Positions 21,816 to 34,188 of a stretch of DNA of 64,000 bases are shown piece by piece (positions within the stretch are counted from its first letter, which is position 1; every line of letters begins with the position of its first letter). The DNA is from Ziziphus jujuba (Eukaryota; Streptophyta; Magnoliopsida; Rosales; Rhamnaceae). Both the position numbers and the translations under genes were made by a program. The notes beneath the pieces were generated by a model. The model was not told where the DNA came from, did no database searches, and saw only the letters and a program-made list of their open reading frames with translations. The stretch is taken from NCBI RefSeq assembly GCF_031755915.1, contig NC_083384.1, positions 1,582,001-1,646,000 of the forward strand. Direction: 5' to 3'.

Positions 21816-22871
21816 TGAAAGATGTTGAAAAGGCGGTAATCTTGCCACCTTGTGCAAGCCAAAGTTCACCAAGGTTTACACCCTTTTTCTTTCTTCACAA
21901 GAAATATTTGTTGAATGTCTTAAAACAATATTTAGATCTATGTCTTATGTTCCTTTTCATGTCTTTTGAATACCTAAGTTTTGTCGTATTTAGGTTAGGA
22001 ATTGTCTTTTTTTTGGGTATTGATCTTGTTTTTGTAAAATGGTTATGTGCTGGAAATTGTGTTTCCAGCAACATAGGTCCATCGTTGGGACTGGTGTATT
22101 CTAGATTTTTAGACCAGATTATGGTTCTTGTATATGTTGTAATAGACATGTAAAAGAAAATATAGCAAAAAGAATGACTTAAAAATGACTTGGGAAGCCC
22201 AAGATATGCAGGTTACAAGTTTGTAAAATTGCTGAGATTTCCAGCAGTTATGGCCCACGGCTTTGAGATAAATTGGAAGCCTTACCCAATTCTTTTGGAC
22301 CTCGTATTCTCTAGATTTCATCCTTAATATTTCGACATGCCACATGTCAAAATTCAAGTAATTTGGATGGAGATATCCCAGCCTTCCATTAGGTCAACAT
22401 AGCATTACTTGATTTAGTGGAGACACTCTTTTGAAGTTCAAAATCTCACCAACTTTTGCCACATTTGTGCACTCACATGTAAGCTGGTGGTTGAATGGTT
22501 ATGTGTCAGAATTTTGAGTCGAAATGTGTAATTTTTAAATTTTAAAGATTTCCATTTGGTCTGACACATACTTCACATGTGTGAGACAAAGTTTTGTATC
22601 TATATAATGCAACAAATGAATGAAATGAAATGTAAGTGTGCTGTCAAGTGTTGTGTTTTAAGCCCTCACATCTTCTCTTTTTCTTCATCTTCATCTTCTT
22701 CTTCATTCAAAATAAAAACCATAGCAAATGACAACATCACCATACCAAAGATAAACTCAAAAAACACCTAAACACCAAACCAAAAATCAGATTAACGGTT
22801 GTGAAAAAAACTAACACCTTGTGTACAACACTTTTGGCCAAGTGAACCCAAAACCACACCAAACTCCAACA
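21816..22871. repeat. LTR-like DNA between two head-to-head copia fragments
   Basis: The stretch is bounded on both sides by primer-site remnants facing away from each other (21804-21813 minus, 22873-22884 plus), so it should hold the 5' LTR of each copia fragment. The right LTR ends CCAACA at 22871. A TATA-like TATATAAT lies at about 22599. I could not fix the inner borders of the two LTRs because no second copy is present. Confidence 0.55.
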
Positions 22872-25721
22872 TGGTATCAGAACTTTGTTTGAACCATTGA
22901 GGGACCTTTTGAGCTTTCTTTCTAGCCTATTTTCTTGTGGGAGAACTCCCTATTTTATTCCTTTCATTTTTGGTTTGAAGTGGTATAAAAATATAGCAAG
23001 AAAACTCACAAAAAATCCAACCTAAGAGATACTTTCTTTGAAATATGTTATTGTGTCATGGCTTCTTAAAGTTTTGCACCACCCACTCCACCAAAATTTG
23101 AAGGCCAAAATTACTCCTTTTGGAGCATAAAGATGAAAGCCTAGCTACAGGCTTTTGGACTTTAGGATGTGATGAAGAAGGCAATGAAGTTGAGGAGTTG
23201 AGAGCAAATACCACACAACACAAAAACTTGCATGTGAGACCGAGATAGCCATAGGATTCAAAGCCTTGACAGCCCCCCATTCTTTGGTGAGTGATTCAAT
23301 CTTCACTATAATCATGTCTTGTACAAGTACTAGAGAAGTTTGGTTAGAGTTGCAAGAAGAATTTCAAGGAAGCACTAGGACTAGATAATCATGTCTTAGA
23401 GAACCATTGACCGACCAAAGGGTTGTATAGAAGGTATTAGTGAGCTTTCCCAAAAAATTTTGAAGCTAAGATTTCTTCCTTTGAGGAATCAAAGAGATTA
23501 CTTTGAGTGAGCTTATCAATGCCCTCCAAGCAATCGAACAAAGAAGAGCCATAAGAAAAGAGGAGTCTTTGGAAAGTACTTTTATGCATAGTCAAAGCAA
23601 AAAAGAATAAAAAGAACAAGAATAGAACAAAGGAGGAACCGATTATGGAGGTTTAACAGCAACAACAACAATTTAAACAATAACAACAATGCAAGGCAAC
23701 AACAAGGAGGATAGCAACAAAACCATGGAGGTTATCCACCATGCCCCCATTGCAAGAAGTATGGACATGCACCAAGCAAGTGTTGTTGCAGACCGAATGC
23801 AACTTGTGAGATGTGTGGACAAAGAGGACATTGGTAAAGTATGCAAGTAAGGAAGGCAACAAGAAAATGTGGTAAATGATGAGGTTGAGACTTTATATGT
23901 GGTTACATGCTTAAAGCTACAAGTAGTGGTCTTAGTTGGTTGGTAAATAGTGGTTGCTCACACCCTATGACTTTTGAATAATCCAACTTTGTGGAGCTTG
24001 ACCGATCCTACAAGAAAAGGGTGAAGATTGGGAATGGAAGCTTCATGGATATAGAAGGAAAAGCAGACATCTCATTGAACATCGATAAAGGTACAAAATT
24101 TATCCGAAATGTTCTATATGCGCCTTCATTGTCTAAAAACTTGTTGAATGTTGCATAATTGGTTGAAAAGGGATATGTTTTGAACTTTTGTTATGATGGT
24201 TGCTTGATATTGGATGGTTTTAGAAATGAGGTGTTTAAAGTTGCCTTGAAGGATAAAAGGTTGAATTTACTAAATAGTGAACAAGCTTTCAAACGTAAAG
24301 TTGAGTCCATTTCTCAACTTTGGCGTAAAAGGCTTAGTTACTCTAGTTAATGCTTTGGTGAATGATATGCCTTTAATTGATGATGTTAAAAATGTGTGTG
24401 ATGTTTGTTAACTTGGAAAGTCTACTAGGTTTCCATTTCCTAAAACCGGTGCATGGAGAGCCAAGGAGAAGTTATAACTTGTTCATTCGGATGTGTGTGG
24501 TCCTACGAGAGTGTTTTCTTTGAATGGTTGTAGATAGTTTATTACCTTCATTGATGACTATTCTAGGATGTGTTGGGTTTATTTTCTCACATACATATCA
24601 CAAATTCATGAAAAGTTTATGGAATTTAAGAAAATGGTTGAAAATCAAAGTACGTCCACCTTGAAGTGCTTAAGGATTGATAGCTACTTGCTTGGACATG
24701 GCTTTATTAGGAGGAGCCAAAATGAACCCACGTATGTGAGGATTGAAGGAACCATGGTAGTGTTCTTTTTGTATGTGGATGACTTGTTAGTTACCCATGA
24801 GCACCTAAGAAATTTGGACAAGCTAAGGCATGAACTTGAGGAGGAGTTTGAGATGTCTAGCTTGGGTCTCATGAATTACTTCCTTTGTATGGAAATAATG
24901 CAATGCCAAAGAGGAATATTTATGACACAGGAAAAGTATATCAAGGATCTCTTGAAGAAGTTTAATCTTGAAGATTGCAATCCGATGAGCATTCTAATGA
25001 TCCAAGTAGAGAAGTACCAAAAGGAGAATGGCACACCGAAGGTAAATCCTACTCTTTATCGATCCTTGATTCGTAGTTTGCTTTATATGTGCCCATCTAG
25101 GTCAGATATTATGTATGCCATGTGTGCACCTTCAAGATACATGCAAGCACCCCCTCCCCCCAACTCATCTTAGAGGTGCCAAAAGAGTTCTTAGGTATCT
25201 TAAAGGTAGTAGTGATTATGAAGTTTGGTATAAAGCAAATGATGAGTTAAAGCTTGTTGGCTATTCAGATAGTGGTTGGGTGAGCTGTATTGATGATATG
25301 AGGAGTACTTTGGGCTAATTATTTTCACTTGGCAGTGGTCCTTTTTCATGGAACGCAAAAAAGCAAAGCACAATGGCTCAACGTTCCATGAAAGCCGAAT
25401 ACATTGCTTGGTCAACTTGTGCAAACCCATGTATATGGTTAAGGAAATTGATGGGAGATCTTGGTCATGCTTGAGAAGTCTAACCACCATCAAATGTGAC
25501 AACACTTCAACAATTTCAATAGCCAAGAATCTGGTACAACATGGAAGAACAAAACATATTATGGTGAAATATGATTCCTTGATGGAGTTTGAAGATCTTG
25601 GATAAGTTTCTTTGGAATGTATAAATTCAGAGGAGAACCTTGTGGACATGTTCATAAAGCCACTTAGAAAGACTAGATTTTAGGCACTGAGGACTCTGCT
25701 TAATGTCTCTAGCAAGATTAC
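22872..25721 (+). mobile_element. Ty1/copia fragment, decayed, plus strand
   Basis: The primer site TGGTATCAGAAC (22872-22883) is followed by a gag start near 23057 (MAS..., FEGQNY-like) and a CCHC-type region near 23740-23830 (CPHCKKYGHA, CEMCGQRGH). Protease remnants are near 23940 (NSGCSHPM), integrase at 24300-24660 (HSDVCGPTR, FITFIDDYSRMCWVYF), RT at 24670-25170 (FLYVDDLLVTHE, MNYFLCMEI) and RNase H at 25170-25700 (VGYSDSGWVSCIDDMRST). Most frames are broken. An internal deletion joins integrase directly to RT at about 24675. The 3' LTR is missing; the next element starts at 25722. Confidence 0.88.
24568..25173 (+). pseudogene. copia integrase-RT in-frame fusion ORF
   Basis: A frame of 201 codons joins integrase (MCWVYFLTYISQIHEKFMEF, ENQSTSTLKCLR) directly to RT (IDSYLLGHGFIRR, VVFFLYVDDLLVTHE, SSLGLMNYFL). 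In copia elements CLR is normally followed by TDNGGEY and several hundred residues of integrase and RT; here they are deleted. The join lies at about 24672-24680. The integrase lacks its second Asp and Glu, and RT lacks its N-terminal half, so it cannot be an active enzyme. Confidence 0.75.
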
Positions 25722-26183
25722 TGATGCGAATCCACCCAAGACCGTTCAACCAACAACCCACTGGGGTGTTGATCCAATACATATGAAGGTGGGGCCAGTC
25801 ACTAGAGGCCAAGCCAAGAATTTCAAGTAAAATCTTGCTGTATTTATCCAAGGACTCATTCATAATCAAGAGGGGTTGTCCATATCAAAATAACCATTGC
25901 CTGTTTTACTCATACAAGCAATAGAAGCCAAAACGGGCCCGGGTGACGTTTTTAGTACCAATATGGAGGTCGGATTGTATGAATTGGATCCCCATTCTTA
26001 TAGGTTCAATTCATATGGTGGATGAGTCATAGAAACCAGCTAAAACACCATTAGAGAATTGGTTGTTTTAGCTTGACTTATCAATAGGTTTTCCATCCCC
26101 TATTGTGGCATCTACATTATACCAAGGTTTCTAACCACAGGTTGGTTAGGGATTTAGGAGCAGGACGTCCTAGGTTCGTATCA
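25722..26183 (+). repeat. 5' LTR with deleted promoter region
   Basis: 462 bp instead of about 1134. One deletion joins the upstream coding part to the hairpin tract at 26040/26041 and removes the U3 dyads and the TATA palindrome. A second, smaller one near 26150 joins GGTTAGGG to ATTTAGGAGC. Without the TATA region this LTR should not drive the element. The deletion is not in the 3' LTR, so it arose after insertion. Confidence 0.88.
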
Positions 26184-27349
26184 TTTGGTATGAGAGCCAA
26201 ATTTTGTTCAGGTTTGATCTATCTTTATTTGCTTTATTTATTTTTGTGTTAATCTACAATTTTAGCATTAGGTTAAGGTTGCTTCTATCATCATACACGT
26301 TCTGCATCATTAAAAAAAGTAAAAACTAAATAAAAATAAAAATTCATTCCTAGTTGAATTAGGTTCCTTGTTTTATCGTATTTTTGTTTCCTAGTTTGTT
26401 GGTTGTTTTTCATCATTGTTCTAGTTAATTTTGGTTTTTGTTGATTTTTCTTTGCTGTTTTAGTCTTAAATATTTGCATTCATATATTAAAAAAAAATAA
26501 TATATTGAAGAGTGAGGTTTGCGGAATAAAAATAAATAAAAAAAAATCGCACAATTTGAATTTTTGATTGGGAGGTCACGGGTTTGGTGTTTGTTTTGGA
26601 GTTGGAATTGCAATTTTGGTAATTATTCTTGCTACTGCAATTGTTTATGTTCTGTGAGTGAAAAAAAGAAAAAAAAAAAAAAGAAGAGGTAAAGCCGAAT
26701 AAAAAAAATAAAAAAATTCCGGTTTGTTGAATTTGGTGTTGAAATTTGAGTTTGGGAACTTGTTTGATTTGGAGATTTGACTTGTGATATTTTGAGTTTC
26801 TGGAGAATTATTTTGTTGGATATTTGAATTTTGGGTGCTTAAATTATTTGGATTAAAATTAGTTAAAGGATTTGATACAAAAACTTGAATTACAAAGAAC
26901 AACAACCAACAACTATTCTATATTTTTGTTCAATTTGATTCTTGTTCGTATTTGAATTTCTTTTTCTAGAATTTTATTCTTGAACTCATAATGTACTGGT
27001 CCGGTTCTTTAAAATTCCAAAGTTTTGTCATTAATTTGGTTTATTTTGCCTAGAAAAGCCGTAGCTAGGTTTTGTTGAATTCTTTCGGTATTGCCTACTT
27101 TTAGCTACTGTTTTATTGATAAGTTTAATTAAAACATACTTATAATCTAATTGCTATTTTGTGGGTGTTTTGATTAGAACTTTGAGTTAATTCTTTGAGT
27201 GGAAAAAAGCAAAAGAGTGTGAGCTCAAAAGAGTGTTAAAACCCAAAATTAGTGTGCAAACACGAGTGTCCAGTTCTTATATTGAGTGAAACACATGAGG
27301 GAGTGAATCTGGTGAGAATTTATTTTATTTTTGTATTATTCATACTAAC

Positions 27350-30300
27350 ATGGCAGATTCAAGGGTGAGGAGAGGAGACCCACCTTTGCGAATTAATGAG
27401 GAGGAGTCCATAGGATTTCATGGTGATCCACTAGCTACTGGGAGTGGTGAGCAAACGCAATTGAAAGCTGTTTTGGAACAATTACAGTGGGTGAGTGCTC
27501 AAGTTGAGTACATGAATCAAAGGATGGGAAGGCTATAAGTTTCCCAAGGAATGCCGAACACAAGAAATAGGCAAGAATTCCATGAAGGTCGAGGTAGAGG
27601 ACAAGGAGGCCGTGAGAGACCGAGAGAGGAATTTGAGGAGGAGAATTTCAGTGGAGACTTTGAGGAAGGCATTGATGAAACCCTTGCTGTCCAAGAGAGA
27701 GCTGGCCATGGAAGGTATAGGAGGGAAGAAACAGATGACAATCTTAGCAATATCAAGATCAACATCCCACCATTCATGGGAAAAAGTGATCCCGAGACAT
27801 ATTTGGAGTGGGAAGAAAAGATGGAGATGATATTCGACTGCCATAATTATTTGGAAGGTAAGAAGGTGAAGTTGGCAGAAATGGAGTTTGGCCATTATGC
27901 ACTCCAATGGAGGACAAATGAGCAAGGCACCCGGAGGAGAGTTGGTGATGACTTGATCAGAACATGGCGACAAATGAAACGAGCCATGAGAAAGCGGTTT
28001 GTGCCATCACATTACCATAGGTTGCTGCATCAAAGGCTTCAATCTTTGTCTCAAGGAAGTAGGTTCGTGGATGATTATTACAAAGAGATGGAGATGCTCA
28101 TGATGAGGCTGAATATGAATGAGGATAGGGAGACAAAAATGGCGAGATTTCTTGGTGGTTTGAACCGTGACATTGCCAACCAGGTTGAATTGCAACAATA
28201 CTTGGAGTTGGAGGAGATGTTGCATGTAGCCATTAAGCTTGAACACCAATTCAAGAGGAGGGGTGTGTAGGATCATGGCTTGGAGGTGTTTCCAGCAGTG
28301 GGAGAATCAATTCAAGTGGCTGGAGAAACAATTCAGCTAATGAAATCAAACCAAAATCGAAAGCTGGAGAATAAAGTACCAACCGGTCAAAAAGGGAGGC
28401 CAAGACCGAATCTGTCCAAGCACTTAGAGGTGAGATAAAATCTGATCCTAAACCTCAAAAATCCAGAGAATTAATTTGTTTTAAGTGCCAAGGAAGAGGA
28501 CACATAGCCAGCCAATGCCCAAATTGAAGAATCATGGTATTAAAGGGTGATGGTGAGTTGGAATCTGCAAGTGAAGAAAGCGAAGCTGAAACCGAGCAAG
28601 AGGAAGAATGCAATGATGATGAAGCCGAACCGGTAAACACATCTAATGTCGAGTTGAGCTTGGTTTCAAGGAGAGTACTTGCTGTCTAGAAAGATGAAGA
28701 GTAGATACAAAGAGAAAACATCTTCCACACTCGCTGCAAAATACAAGGTAAGATTTGTAGCATGATTATAGATAGTGGGAGTTGTACCAACGTGATAAGT
28801 AATCTTGTAGTTGATAAATTAGGCTTGAAAACAATTAAACATCCAGAACCCTATAGGTTACAATGGTTAAATGATAGTGGTGATATGAGGGTAAATAAGC
28901 AAGCCAAAGTTAAATTTAATATAGGTAGGTATGAGGATGTTGTCTTGTGTGACATTGTACCAATGCATGCCGGACATATTTTACTAGGTAGACCATGGCA
29001 ATTTGACAAAGATGCTACTCATTTTGGTCGAGAAAATAATGTTGTTTTCAGGTTTAAAGGGAAGAAAATTAAGCTAGAGCCATTGACTCCCAAGAAGGTC
29101 TACAAAGATCAACTACAAATGCGACAAAGGAGGGAGGCTGAAAAACTCAAGGAGAAAACAAGTATGGCACCAACGGCTTCACCATCCTTTCAAGAAGGTG
29201 AGATTGAGGTTGCTGATCAAGGTAAGCTTTCTAAAACCCAGATCGAGTGGAAAAACCAAGAGAAAGCCGAGAGGGGGGTGAGAAAAGAGAGCAAACCCGA
29301 GAGCACCAACAATCTGGAAATTTCCGCCAATGAGAGCCAAACCGAGGGAAGAAAAAGAAAAGAAAGAAAATAAAGGAAAAACCAGAATTTTTATTTGAGT
29401 TTTGGGGATATTAATAAGGCTACTGAATGTACGAAACCCTTGCTGGTCATAATATATAAAGAAAACTATTTTAATGATCAAACTAACTTTGAAGAACTTG
29501 AATTGCCAAGTTGAATGATTTCTCTTTTGAAGGAATTTGGAGATGTTTTCCCGAATGAGATTCCAAGTGGACTACCACCTATTCGAGGGATAGAACATCA
29601 AATTGACTTTGTCCCAGGGGCTGCCGTACCAAATAGACCAGCATATAGAAGCAATCCCGAAGAAACAAAGGAGCTGCAAAAACAGGTAAGTGACTTGCTT
29701 GATAAAGGATGCATTCGTGAGAGTTTAATTCCATGTGCTGTTCCTGTTTTGTTGGTACCTAAAAAGGATGGTTCTTGGAGAATATGTGTTGATTGTAGGG
29801 CTATAAATAACATCACCATTAAATATAGACATCCCATTCCTAGATTAGATGATATGCTTGATGAGTTGCACGGTGCTTGCATGTTTACAAAAATTGATCT
29901 TAGGAGTGGTTATCACCAAATTAGGATGAAAGAAGGTGATGAATGGAAAACCTCATTCAAAACTAAATATGGGCTGTATGAATGGTTAGTTATGCCTTTT
30001 GGATTATCCAATGCACCTAGTACTTTCATGGGGCTTATGAATCATGTAATGCGTCCATTTATTGGTAAATTTGTGGTTGTTTATTTTGATGACATTCGAA
30101 TATATAGCCGAAATTTGGATGACCATGTGGATCAACTTAGGCAAGTTTTGCAACTTCTTAGAAAGGAAAGATTGTTTTGCTAACATTAAAAAATGTGATT
30201 TTTGCTAAGATGAGCTTGTTTTTCTAGGATTTGTAGTAAGTGCTGCAGGAATCAAAGTGGATCAAGCTAAAGTGCAAGCAATTAAAGAGTGGCCAGTTCC

Positions 30301-32319
30301 TACAACAATCCCCCAAGTGAGAAGTTTCCATGGCTTGGCAAGTTTTTATAGAAGAATCCCCCAAGTGAGAAGCACCATAGCCGCACCTTTGAATGAAGTC
30401 CTCAAGAAGAATGTTGGTTTTAAATGGGGGGAAGTACAAGAAAAATCTTTTAATTTGTTGAAAGAAAATTTATGTAATGCACCTTTATTAGTTTTGCCAA
30501 TTTTTTCTAAGACTTTTGAAATTGACTGTGATGTTTCGGGTGTAGGTATTGGAGCTGTCTTAATGCAAGAAGGGAGACCCATAGCCTACTTTAGTGAAAA
30601 ATTAAATGGAGCTACACTAAACTACTCGGCATATGACAAAGAAATGTATGCTTTGGTGAGGGCTTTGGAGACGTGGCAGCATTATCTCATGCCAAAGGAG
30701 TTTGTGATTCATACGGATCATGAGTCTTTGAAGCATATTAAGGGTGAAGAAAAGCTCAACCAAAGGCATACCAAGTGGATTGAATTTATTGAAACCTTTC
30801 CATATGTGATCCGCTACAAAAAAGATAAGGAAAATGTGGTTGCCGATGCATTATCGTGAAGGTATGTACTCTTTTCTAACTTAGATGCTAGATTACTTCG
30901 ATTTGAACAATTGAAATAACTTTATGAGCATGATAGTGACTTTGGAGAAATTTTTAGAACCTGTTTGAAACATGGATTTAATAAATTTTACATATTTGAG
31001 GGGTATTTGTTTAAGAAAAACAAACTTTCTGTGCCTAATTGCAGCATTGGGGAATTATTGGTTTGGGAAGGACATGGGGGTGGTTTAATGGGTCATTTTG
31101 GTGTTTTTAAAACTTTATCCTTGCTGCAAGAACATTTTTATTAGCCTAACATGAGGAGAGATGTTGAGAGAATTTGTGAAAGATATTTGAAGTGCCGAAA
31201 AACAAAATCAACATTGAAGCCGCATGGATTGTACAAGCCTTTGCTGATTCCTACCTACCCTTGGGTAGATTTGTCTATGGATTTTATTCTTGGTTTGCCT
31301 AGGTCAAGGATAGGTAAGGATTCAATATTTGTTGTAGTAGATAGGTTTTCTAAGATGGCACATTTTATTGCATGTAACAAAACTAATGATGCATCCAATG
31401 TTGCTAATTTATTTTTCAAGGAAATTGTGAGATTGCATGGAATGCCACGAACTATTGTTTCGGATAGGGATGCTAAGTTCTTAAGCTATTTTTGGAAAAC
31501 ATTGTCGGCTAAATTAGGTACTAAGCTTTTATTTTCAACTACTTGTCATCCACAAACTGATGGACAAACCGAAGTAGTAAATAGAACCTTGGCTGCATTG
31601 TTGACAGCATTAATTAGTAGAAATTTAAAGACTTGGGAAGAATGTTTGCCACATGTTGAATTTGCATATAATAGGTCTTTACATTCAGCAACTAAATTTA
31701 CTCCCTTTGAAATTGTTTATGGTTTTAATCCTTTGACTCCGTTAGATTTAACACCTTTGCCTTTAAGTGAGCGTGCTAATCTAGATGGAAAACAAAAAGC
31801 TGATTTTGTAAAGTAGATTCATGAGAAAACCCGAGCAAACATTGAGAGGAGGATCGAGCAATATGCAAAGGTGGCTAATCAAGGCCAAAAATCAATGGTG
31901 TTTGAACCTGGAGATTGGGTGTGGCTGCATTTAAGGAAAGAAAGATTTCCCGAACAAAGGAAATCAAAACTCATGCTAGGGGTGATGGACCTTTTCAAGT
32001 TTTGGAGAGGATAAACGACAATGCCTACAAACTTGATCTACCGGGTGAGTATAGTGTTAGTGCCACCTTTAATGTTGTTGATTTATCTCCTTTTGCTGCA
32101 GGTGATGACTTCGATTTGAGGACAAATCCTTTTCAAGAGGAGGGGAATGATGCGAATCCACCCGAGACTGTTCGACCGACAACCCGCTGGGGTGCTGACC
32201 CAATACAAATGAAGGTGGGACCGATCACTAGGGCCCAAGCTAAGAAGTTCAAGGAAAATCTTGCTGTATTCATACAAGGAATAAGTCATAGTCAAGAGGG
32301 GTTGGCCATATCTAAATAA
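27350..32319 (+). pseudogene. Ty3 gag-pol, all domains, many breaks
   Basis: The gag start MADSRVRRGD is at 27350; a stop follows GRL near 27536 and another falls at 28268. A knuckle (CFKCQGRGHIASQC) is near 28478-28520, and a protease DSG near 28770. RT (29515-30183) has [16 protein letters not shown] and YFDDIRIYS, with Leu changed to Arg next to the active pair. RNase H (30257-30859) has TDHESLKH and ends VVADALS before a stop. Integrase has an HHCC region (31060-31200), a D-D-E core ([27 protein letters not shown]) at 31151-31816, and a C-terminal part at 31915-32319 that enters the LTR. It is not functional. Confidence 0.92.
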
Positions 32320-33281
32320 CCAAGGCCTGTTTTACTCATACAAGCAATAGAAGCCAAAACAGGCCCGGGTGACATTTTTGGTGATAATAAGGAGGCTGGG
32401 TTGTATGAATTGGAACCCCATCCTTATGGGTACAATTCATATGGAGGATGAGTCATAGAAACCAGCCAAAGCAGCTTCAAATCCGACCAACAAGGTGGTT
32501 TGCGCACAAGGGGACGAAAAGGCCGGATTTGCTGTATTCCTTGCTGGCTTTACTGTATTTTACTGTATTAGCCTTTTCTCATACTTCCAAGCAAAGGCAA
32601 CGTGAGGAACTTCACAATAAGCTTATTTGGAATCCCACAAAGACTATTGAAGCTGATTTGGAGTCCAATTGGATCAAAGAAGGGTCATTACCAACATAGC
32701 CAAAATTTACCATTTTTAGTTTCCTAATTTGTTCTTACTTTTTGTTTTAGGAAACTACCATTACTTTTAGGTTTTTATTTATTTATTTTCTAGACAAATA
32801 ACTTTAGTAAGGTTTTTATTTTATTCTTTCCATTGTAAATTAATTAATTCCTAATTTAATATAAAGGAATTAATTAATTAAACTTAGATTAGGAAAGAAA
32901 GTATAGTTTCGGCCAACTAGGATTCTTTATGTGAGTGGCCGGTTTTACGTAGGTTTTTTAGGGTTTATTTTGTTTCTTTCAAAGCCTATTTAAAGGCTTA
33001 GTTATCAATAAGAATTCACTTTGATTTGATTAAACAAATACTTATGAGATTAATTATCTCTTTGTTCTTTGAGAACACCTAAAACACCATTAGAGAATTG
33101 GTTGTTTTAGCTTGACTTATCAATAGGTTTTCCATCCCCTATTGTGGCGTCTACATTATACCAAGGTTTCTAACCACAGGTTGGTGAGGGGTTGAGGTCC
33201 AGTCCATTAGAACTTGAACTTAATTGAGATCCGGGCTAAAATAATATGGGTTTAGGAGCAGGTCGTCCTAGGTTCGTATCA
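32148..33281 (+). repeat. 3' LTR (subtype B)
   Basis: 1134 bp. It starts TGATGCGAATCCACCCGAG and ends CGTATCA. The first 200 or so bases and the segment to about 32450 differ strongly from subtype A, while the part from the 13-bp U3 dyad to the end is nearly the same. The encoded tail reads [20 protein letters not shown] and stops at 32317-32319. Confidence 0.92.
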
Positions 33282-33533
33282 ATTAACTCTTTCATCCTAT
33301 TGACTCAGCTCATCTCATGTGGAAAAAAAATCGTTCAAAATTTGAAAATCGTATTGAATCCTTCTAAGTTAATTGTTTTTTATTTAGCATTTCTTTTTTT
33401 TAGCATATCCTTTTTTTAACTTATACATAATATATGAAATGAATGAAACTTCAGCTCATTGATCTATAAAAAGAACATACAAATATTCTTCGAATATCTG
33501 TAGTTGTAGAAGTGAAGATGAGTTTCTGATTAT
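33282..33533. other. DNA between Ty3 element and ndhJ
   Basis: AT-rich, no gene seen. It is probably the plastid spacer downstream of ndhJ; the exact join between the copia fragment and plastid DNA lies in this stretch or at the target duplication. The trnF gene expected further along in plastids is absent. Confidence 0.5.
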
Positions 33534-34015
33534 TCAATGAGCATCTTGTTGTTCATAAAAATTAGGGGCAATATAATCCTTACATAAAGGCCATCCTGTC
33601 CAACTTTCCGGCATTAAGATATGTTTTAGACGTGGATGATTATTATAAGCGATTCCCAACATATCATAAGATTCCTTTTTTTGAAAATCCGCATTTTTCC
33701 AAACCCAGAAAACAGACAAAATTCTAGGATTCCTCCTTGGGGTAAATACTTTTATGCATACTTCATCCAGTTGATCCATACCATACCATACTCTGTTCGC
33801 GTAAGACAATACACACTGGCTAACAGTCCACCTGGTGCTACATCATAGGCACATTGGGAGTGTAGATAATTGTAACAATATACATATAAAATGATAGCAA
33901 TGGAATGCCAATCCTCCGGCTTTATTTGTAAACTCTACATTCCTTGGTAATCGAAGCCTAAATATCTATGAACTAGCCCATGTTTGACTAATCAAGCAGG
34001 TAAATGACCCTGCAT
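33534..34015 (-). pseudogene. ndhJ: ndhJ relic
   Basis: This is plastid NDH subunit J, a stromal hydrophilic subunit of the NDH complex. The minus strand gives HL/PAWLVKHG-type residues near 34000, then [69 protein letters not shown] and the end NFYEQQDAH stop at 33534-33536. The 3' half is one open frame; the 5' half has stops and a shift near 33810. Length is 482 bp against the usual 477. It is followed by ndhK and ndhC as in plastids. Confidence 0.93.
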
Positions 34016-34188
34016 CTTTTTTATCTCTCCCGCATTTTTATTTGTATTGTATTTTATTTGTATTGTATAAGTAGTTTATTTGTGTACGTATTATAAACAT
34101 TTGACATTTACGATAATGATGAAATTTATGAAGATTGGCTTGCTGTTTGGTATTTTGTATATGTACAAAAAAAAAAAAAACCTCCTGC

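Larger units (their letters stand above)
25722..33281 (+). mobile_element. decayed full-structure Ty3 element (subtype B LTR)
   Basis: A 7.6-kb element. The 5' LTR is 25722-26183 (large internal deletion), the primer site is 26186-26197 with one change (TGGTATGAGAGC), and the 3' LTR is 32148-33281, preceded by AAGAGGAGGGGAA. The target duplication is attac (25717-25721) versus attaa (33282-33286), four of five bases. The internal part has all domains in normal Ty3 order (gag, PR, RT, RNase H, integrase), but stops and frameshifts break it into seven or more pieces. It shows what the scrambled relative at 11625 lacks. Confidence 0.92.
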
